Shown piece by piece: positions 7,045 to 11,135 of a DNA stretch of 11,135 bases. This DNA comes from a bacterium (GTDB lineage: Bacteria; Chloroflexota; Dormibacteria; UBA8260; Bog-877). Within the stretch, counting starts at the first letter, position 1; every line of letters begins with the position of its first letter. The DNA lies in NCBI GenBank assembly GCA_021802115.1, contig JAKABA010000126.1, positions 1 through 11,135 of the forward strand. Direction: 5' to 3'. Under the pieces are notes generated by a model that worked only from the letters and a program-made list of their open reading frames with translations, was not told the origin of the DNA and did no database searches. Position numbers and translations under genes: made by a program.

Positions 7045-8115
7045 GTGCTGAGCCGCGAGCCGGCGGAGCCGCCGCCGGGCCAGTGGGCGCACCTTCGACT
7101 CTTTGAGACGAGTGTACCGGTCGACTGCCGGGTGACCCTGGGCGAGGGTGCAACCCCTCTGCAGGAGGTCCCGGAGCTGGCCGCGGCACTCGGGGTACCC
7201 GGCCTTCTGGTGAAGCGCGAGGACCTCTCCCCCACCGGCTCCCACAAGGCTCGGAGCCTGGGGCTGCTGATCTCGGATCTCCTCTCCCAGGGCCGCCGGC
7301 AGGCGGTCATCTCGTCCTCGGGCAACGCCGCGATCGCCGCCGCCGCGTACTCGAAGGCGGCGGGGATCCGGACCCTCTGCCTCATCTCGCCGCTCATCCC
7401 AAGGGTCAAGCTGGAGGCCCTGCTGGGACACGGCGCGACCGTGGTCGCCAGCAGCCGGCCGGTCGGGCTGCTCCACCACGCCAGCCACCGCTGGGGGCTC
7501 GCCGACCTGCGTGCCTCCACCCACCGTCTGGGGCCGGTCGCCTACCGCGGCATCGCCGCCGAACTGGCGGAGGCGGGCCGCTGGATCGCCGTGTTCACCT
7601 TCGCCAACAGCGGCGCCACCGCCCTCGGGCTGGACCAGGGCTTCCGGCTCCTGGGGGAGGAATCGCCGCAGCTGCACGTGGTCGAGGGCTGGCCGGGTGG
7701 CGAGCTCACCAGGCCGTGGTACCGCGGGTCCACGCCCCGGCCCGGGGCCGGAGTCGGGGACCTGGGCACCCGCAGAAGCCGGTTGACGCCGGCGGTGAGG
7801 AGGGCGATGCGGGAGAGCGGCGGGCGCGGCTGGCGGGTTGATCGAAAGCAGCTGGATGAGGTCGCCGAGCTGGCGGCGGGACTGCGACCGCCAACGTCCT
7901 GGGAGGGGCTGGCGGCGCTCGCCGCGGCCCGGCAGTGGGCGAAGACCGCCCACCCAAAGGGGCCGGTCGGAGTCCTTCTGACCGGGGCGTCGGAGCAGCT
8001 GGACCGGACTTTGCATCCTGACATCTCCCAACTGGTCCCAGTTGTGGAGACGACGTCGGAGCTGGACCGCCTGCTGGAGCTGGCCGGGTTCCAGCGGGCC
8101 CCCGCCGGTGACTGA
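7045..8115 (+). CDS. Threonine synthase-like PLP-dependent enzyme (fold type II)
   Basis: A 356-residue fold-type II PLP enzyme. Near the N-terminus TLGEGATPLQ (31-40) is the opening motif of threonine synthase and relatives. LLVKREDLSPTGSHKARS (54-71) holds the Schiff-base Lys68, SSSGNAA (90-96) is the substrate and PLP ring loop, and FANSGATALGLDQGF (186-200) stands where the glycine-rich phosphate loop is expected. Most threonine synthases have GSFKDRG or GSFKARG, so GSHKARS and the less glycine-rich loop argue for a different substrate. No N-terminal zinc ribbon is present. The reaction is probably a beta- or gamma-replacement or elimination on an amino acid. GTG 7045 lacks a visible ribosome binding site; the only other in-frame start nearby is GTG 7132, which would remove conserved sequence. 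The gene overlaps the ATP-grasp gene by 8 nt. Confidence 0.8.
   Translation: MLSREPAEPPPGQWAHLRLFETSVPVDCRVTLGEGATPLQEVPELAAALGVPGLLVKREDLSPTGSHKARSLGLLISDLLSQGRRQAVISSSGNAAIAAAAYSKAAGIRTLCLISPLIPRVKLEALLGHGATVVASSRPVGLLHHASHRWGLADLRASTHRLGPVAYRGIAAELAEAGRWIAVFTFANSGATALGLDQGFRLLGEESPQLHVVEGWPGGELTRPWYRGSTPRPGAGVGDLGTRRSRLTPAVRRAMRESGGRGWRVDRKQLDEVAELAAGLRPPTSWEGLAALAAARQWAKTAHPKGPVGVLLTGASEQLDRTLHPDISQLVPVVETTSELDRLLELAGFQRAPAGD
7060..7078. repeat. Inverted repeat between the divergent carrier and PLP genes
   Basis: CCGGCGG (7060-7066) pairs perfectly with CCGCCGG (7072-7078) around a 5-nt loop. It lies about 28 nt upstream of the carrier start codon, so it would form a hairpin in the carrier's 5' leader, and also within the first codons of the PLP gene. 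It could be an operator or leader structure, or simply chance in G+C-rich sequence. Confidence 0.35.
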
Positions 8116-9343
8116 CCGGCAGGTGGTGTTCGTGGGGCCGGAGGCCGCCCCCGCCATCGCCAGTGGCTGGCTGGTCGCCTGCGGGGATGACTCCGGGCTG
8201 CGAGGGCGAGACGGCGATCTTTTGGAGATCGCCCAGGCCCAGCGCTCCAGCGCGGCCCTGCTGGAGACCCCCGCGGTCCAGCGCCTTCTGCGGCAGCGGG
8301 CGGCCGGGGTGGTGGTCTGGAAGTCCTCGGCTGTGGTCGAGCGGACGGTTTCCGAGCTCGGGGTCAGGTTGGCGAACAGCCCGGCCGCGCTGGCCCGACG
8401 ACTGGAGAACAAGGCCCACTTCAGCCGGGCCGCCAGCCAGGCGGGGCTCCCGGTTCCCGAATTCGTGGCCGGCCCCGCCGGACCCGAGCTGGCTGCGGCC
8501 GCGCGGCCGCTGGGGCTGCCCGCGGTCTTCCAGCTCGCCCACGGGTTCTCCGGAGCGAGCACCCATCGGGTGGACAGCGAGGAGGCGCTGCTTCGGCTCA
8601 ACCTGGGCTATCGCGGACGACCCTGCCGGATCTCCCGGCTGGTGGAGGGGCAGGCGGTGACGGTGTCGGGAGTCTCCCATCCGGAATACCTGGAGATGGG
8701 CAATCCATGCCTGCAGCTGACCGGGATCGACATCCTCACGCCCCATCGGATGGGATCCTGCGGCAACGACTTCAGCCGGCCGGTGCCCCACCGGGCCGAG
8801 GTCGAGGTGGCGGCGCTGGCGGTCGGACGCTGGGTGCGGGAGCAGGGTCACCGGGGGGTGTTCGGGGTCGATCTGGTGGTCGAGCCCGATGGCCACTGCT
8901 GGTGCATCGAGGTGAACCCCCGGCTGGTCGCCAGCGTCCCCCTCTGGAGTCTCTCCGCCCGCGACACCGGGGGCCCGTCACTGCTCGACCTCCACCTGAG
9001 CTGCTTCGGGCTCTCGGCCGCCCGGAGGGGACCGATCAGCTGCCACTGGTCGCAGCTCATCCTCTACCTCAGGCGCGAGCTGACGCCGGCTGCCCCTCCC
9101 GCGACCGGCACCGGCGAGATCGACTCCGAAGGCCGCTTCACGCCGACCGGAGAGCTGTCGCTGGACGGTCCTCCCCCAGGGAAAGTCGGGCTGGTGGTGC
9201 GCCGGACGTCCCACGTCGGGGGAGAGGCGGTCAGGGTCATCCTGGAGGGACCGCTCCTGGACTCCGAGGGGGCGCTGCTGGCACCACTTCGGACGCTGGC
9301 GACCCGCCTGCGCTCACAGATCGAGGCGCCGGACCCCGACTGA
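8108..9343 (+). CDS. ATP-grasp ligase of unknown substrate
   Basis: A 411-residue ATP-grasp protein. A pre-ATP-grasp domain (1-95) is followed by ENKAHFSRAASQAGLPVPEF (100-119), the usual start of the ATP-grasp fold, then the lid loop AHGFSGAS (144-151). Metal- and ATP-binding residues are Asp255 in FGVDLVVE, Glu268 and Asn270 in CIEVNPRL (266-273). The lid strand reads VFQLAHG, with Gln where many members have Lys (VKP). A C-terminal part (about 330-405) with LDGPPPGKVGLVV resembles the beta-rich tail of biotin-carboxylase-like and DUF201-type ATP-grasp enzymes. The family joins a carboxylate to an amine through an acyl phosphate. Next to a LysW-like carrier it is the natural candidate for loading or modifying the carrier, but it is much longer than LysX (about 280 residues). 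GTG 8108 is chosen because the sequence before it reads as the end of the PLP gene in another frame. Confidence 0.8.
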   Translation: MTDRQVVFVGPEAAPAIASGWLVACGDDSGLRGRDGDLLEIAQAQRSSAALLETPAVQRLLRQRAAGVVVWKSSAVVERTVSELGVRLANSPAALARRLENKAHFSRAASQAGLPVPEFVAGPAGPELAAAARPLGLPAVFQLAHGFSGASTHRVDSEEALLRLNLGYRGRPCRISRLVEGQAVTVSGVSHPEYLEMGNPCLQLTGIDILTPHRMGSCGNDFSRPVPHRAEVEVAALAVGRWVREQGHRGVFGVDLVVEPDGHCWCIEVNPRLVASVPLWSLSARDTGGPSLLDLHLSCFGLSAARRGPISCHWSQLILYLRRELTPAAPPATGTGEIDSEGRFTPTGELSLDGPPPGKVGLVVRRTSHVGGEAVRVILEGPLLDSEGALLAPLRTLATRLRSQIEAPDPD

Positions 9344-9382
9344 AGCTGTTTCGAGGTGGCCCCGAGGCGGTACCTTGGGGGT

Positions 9383-10441
9383 GTGGAGTTCCGTGACTAC
9401 TACACGACCATGGGGGTGCCCCGCACCGCCTCGGACAAGGAGATCCGGGCTCGCTACCGCAAGCTGGCCCGCGAACTGCACCCCGACGTCAACAAGGACC
9501 CCAAGGCCACCGAGCGGTTCAAGCGGATCAACGAAGCCTACGAGGTGCTCAAGGACCCCGAGAAGCGGGCCAAGTACGATCAGCTAGGCGCCGACTGGGA
9601 GCAGTTGGAGCGGGCCCAGGCCAACCGCCCGCCCCGGCCCACCCACTCCACCCGGTCCTCCTCCACCTCCGGCGCCCACTTCTCCGGCTTCAGCGACTTC
9701 TTCGAGACGTTCTTCGGCGGGCGCGGCAACGAGCCGGACCCCCTGGTTGACCTGGAGCTGGAGCGGTTGCGGCGTGAGCAGCAGGCGCCGCGACGTGGCC
9801 AGGACAGCGAGTACACGGTCGAGGTGACCCTGGCGGAGGCGATCGCGGGCAGCGATCGCAACCTCCAGATCTCCACCTCCGAGCCCTGCGCCACCTGCCA
9901 CGGCACCGGCCGGGTCTCGGAGCCGGGTTCATCCGGGGGAACCGCGGTCAAGGTCGAGCTGAAGACCTGTCCCACCTGCAGCGGGACGGGGCGGCAGTCA
10001 CGTCAGCGCAGCCTGCGGGTCACCATTCCCAAGGGCGTCACCGAGGGCTCCCGGATCCGGGTCTCCGGAGAGGGCGCGGTCGGGGCCAACCAGGGGCCGC
10101 GCGGAGACCTCTACCTCAGGGTCAAGCTCCGGCTGGACCCCGGCGTGGAGGTGCAGGGGCGAGACGTGCACATGGTGCTGCCGGTGCGCGACTACCGAGC
10201 GGCGCTCGGAGGCCGGCTCCAGGCGAACGCCCCCACCGGCAGGCTGGAGGTCACGATCCCCGCTGGCTGCCCCCCCGGCCGCATGCTGCGCGTGACCGGC
10301 AAGGGGATTCCTGCTTTGCGCGAGTCGGGCCACCCGGGAGACCTCTACCTCAGGGTCCGGATCACCACCGCCACCGAGCTGAAGGAGGCGGAGCGCCACG
10401 CCTACCTGGAGCTGGCCCGGGCCGACGGCCAACCGGGCTGA
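9383..10441 (+). CDS. DnaJ/CbpA-type co-chaperone with half zinc-finger domain
   Basis: A 352-residue J-domain protein. The J domain (5-70) has YRKLARELHPDVNKD with the HPD motif at 33-35, which stimulates DnaK ATPase. A Gly/Phe/Ser-rich linker (95-115) follows. Two CxxCxGxG repeats only are present, CATCHGTG (169-176) and CPTCSGTG (196-203), where DnaJ has four, so it can hold one zinc site rather than two. The C-terminal substrate-binding domains include GDLYLRVKLRLDP (241-253) and a second GDLYLRVRI (319-327). GTG 9383 is chosen because family members begin with a short residue run before DYY; the stretch 9356-9382 in frame has no family resemblance. It may be read with the ATP-grasp gene, 39 nt upstream. 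No grpE or dnaK is in the window. Confidence 0.9.
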   Translation: MEFRDYYTTMGVPRTASDKEIRARYRKLARELHPDVNKDPKATERFKRINEAYEVLKDPEKRAKYDQLGADWEQLERAQANRPPRPTHSTRSSSTSGAHFSGFSDFFETFFGGRGNEPDPLVDLELERLRREQQAPRRGQDSEYTVEVTLAEAIAGSDRNLQISTSEPCATCHGTGRVSEPGSSGGTAVKVELKTCPTCSGTGRQSRQRSLRVTIPKGVTEGSRIRVSGEGAVGANQGPRGDLYLRVKLRLDPGVEVQGRDVHMVLPVRDYRAALGGRLQANAPTGRLEVTIPAGCPPGRMLRVTGKGIPALRESGHPGDLYLRVRITTATELKEAERHAYLELARADGQPG

Positions 10442-10450
10442 GGGCCGACG

Positions 10451-11095
10451 TCAGCGCGGCTTCTCGGTGGGCTGGATGAGGAAGATCCAGACGTCCCAGA
10501 TCATGTGGCTTACCACCAGCGCCGGCATCGGGACCTCCAGCGCCGCCAGCGTTGACCAGGCGGCGCCGGCCATGGTGGCGGCGCCGATCAGGGTGGCGTT
10601 GAGGGTGCAGAGGTGAGCGCCTCCGTAGAGAGCCGTGGCGGCGGCGGCCCCCCTCCATCGGCCCAGTCGGGCCGCCAGCCGGCGCTGCAGGAGGCCCCGC
10701 CAGAAGAGCTCCTCGGCCGGCGCCACCACCAGGCCCAGGCGCAGCGCCAGCTCCGCCCGCGGGCGCAGGCGGCGCAGAGAGTAGATGTCGCCGATCTCCT
10801 GGGATCCGCGCGGCATCACGCGGCGGGCGGCGCGGTCCCCCAGGCTGAAGATGCCGTAGAGGAAGGCGGCGACCACCGTGCCCGCCACCAGGTGGGCGGC
10901 GCGGGGCCGCTCCCGGCGCAGCGATGGGTCCGCGAAGAGCGCGGTCACGCCCAGCACGGCCCCGGTCCGGGTCATCCGCTGCCAGAACCTGCGCTTGGGC
11001 CCACGGAAGGTGGCGAAGAAGGCGAGGTAGGCCAGGGCCGTGGCCGCCTCCACCCAGAACCCGGCGCCGCTCGTCCCCGGCGAACGTCTCCTCAT
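10451..11095 (-). CDS. CPBP-family intramembrane glutamic protease (Abi/Rce1 type)
   Basis: A 214-residue membrane protein. It has hydrophobic segments at about 14-30, 45-55, 68-85, 115-127, 148-160, 166-187 and 190-207. The CPBP motifs are present: EELFWR (128-133, the EExxxR motif), His161 in YGGAH, and HMIWD (197-201, the HxxxD/N motif). These residues form the active site of Rce1-like intramembrane proteases. Roles in bacteria include processing of membrane peptides or proteins, self-immunity to bacteriocins, and immunity in general; nothing nearby points to one of these. ATG 11095 has a good ribosome binding site. The gene converges on the DnaJ gene with 9 nt between stops. Confidence 0.87.
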   Translation of the reverse strand: MRRRSPGTSGAGFWVEAATALAYLAFFATFRGPKRRFWQRMTRTGAVLGVTALFADPSLRRERPRAAHLVAGTVVAAFLYGIFSLGDRAARRVMPRGSQEIGDIYSLRRLRPRAELALRLGLVVAPAEELFWRGLLQRRLAARLGRWRGAAAATALYGGAHLCTLNATLIGAATMAGAAWSTLAALEVPMPALVVSHMIWDVWIFLIQPTEKPR

Positions 11096-11103
11096 AGGGT
11101 CAT

Positions 11104-11109
11104 CCTCCC
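11104..11109 (-). promoter_or_regulatory. Ribosome binding site of the CPBP protease gene
   Basis: On the - strand the bases read GGGAGG, 8 nt before the ATG at 11095. It supports that start. The remaining bases to the window edge are too few to show a promoter. Confidence 0.6.
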
Positions 11110-11135
11110 GGCCGCCACACGGCGGTGACCGCCAG

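Noticed and set aside
7033..8601. Long - strand frame running into the carrier gene from upstream
   Set aside because: It is antisense to two well-supported genes, shows low-complexity Pro/Arg/Gly composition, and the carrier has its own strong ribosome binding site and ATG at 7032.
10437..10455. Inverted repeat GCTGA/TCAGC between the DnaJ and CPBP genes as a bidirectional terminator
   Set aside because: The stem is only 5 bp, three of which are forced by two facing TGA stop codons, and there is no T-run.

Overview
The window is dense, gene-packed bacterial DNA of very high G+C (judged by eye, not counted). GTG and TTG starts are frequent and genes are often joined by 4- to 8-base overlaps. 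The first two genes look like the actinobacterial pair typified by Mycobacterium tuberculosis Rv0958/Rv0959 (recalled similarity, not searched). A LysW-family carrier protein is also present. Together these suggest an actinobacterium or a high-G+C relative such as Dormibacterota or Chloroflexota; the sequence alone does not settle which. No rRNA, tRNA, CRISPR array, insertion sequence or clear intrinsic terminator was seen. No stretch over about 210 bases lacks a gene.

Left part (205-6893, all + strand): five tightly packed genes that look like one operon. They are a MoxR/ChlI-type AAA+ ATPase, its von Willebrand A (VWA) partner with an intact metal-binding site, a DUF1444-like protein, an NlpC/P60 peptidase with an SH3b-like region and no evident signal peptide, and a divergent MurD-like Mur ligase. 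Spacings are 9 nt, a 4-nt overlap, a 4-nt overlap and 10 nt. A possible promoter lies at about 154-159. The last two genes point to peptidoglycan precursor or muropeptide metabolism. The ATPase/VWA pair probably remodels or assembles some protein complex; its substrate is unknown.

Middle (6859-9343): the part most likely to hold something undescribed. A 57-residue LysW-like amino-group carrier protein lies on the - strand. Its 3' end overlaps the Mur ligase gene by 35 nt. Its start codon is only 12 nt from the divergent start of a fold-type II PLP enzyme resembling threonine synthase, which in turn overlaps an ATP-grasp ligase by 8 nt. Carrier, ATP-grasp ligase and PLP enzyme together look like a carrier-protein-dependent amino-acid pathway. 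None of the standard LysX/LysZ/LysY/LysJ/LysK set is beside them. The carrier ends in Asp-Glu-Glu-Lys rather than the usual terminal Glu, and that lysine is its only basic residue.

Right part (9383-11095): a DnaJ/CbpA-type co-chaperone with only two of the usual four zinc-binding CxxCxGxG repeats, converging (9-nt gap) on a CPBP-family intramembrane protease gene on the - strand. The last 40 bases hold only the upstream region of that gene.
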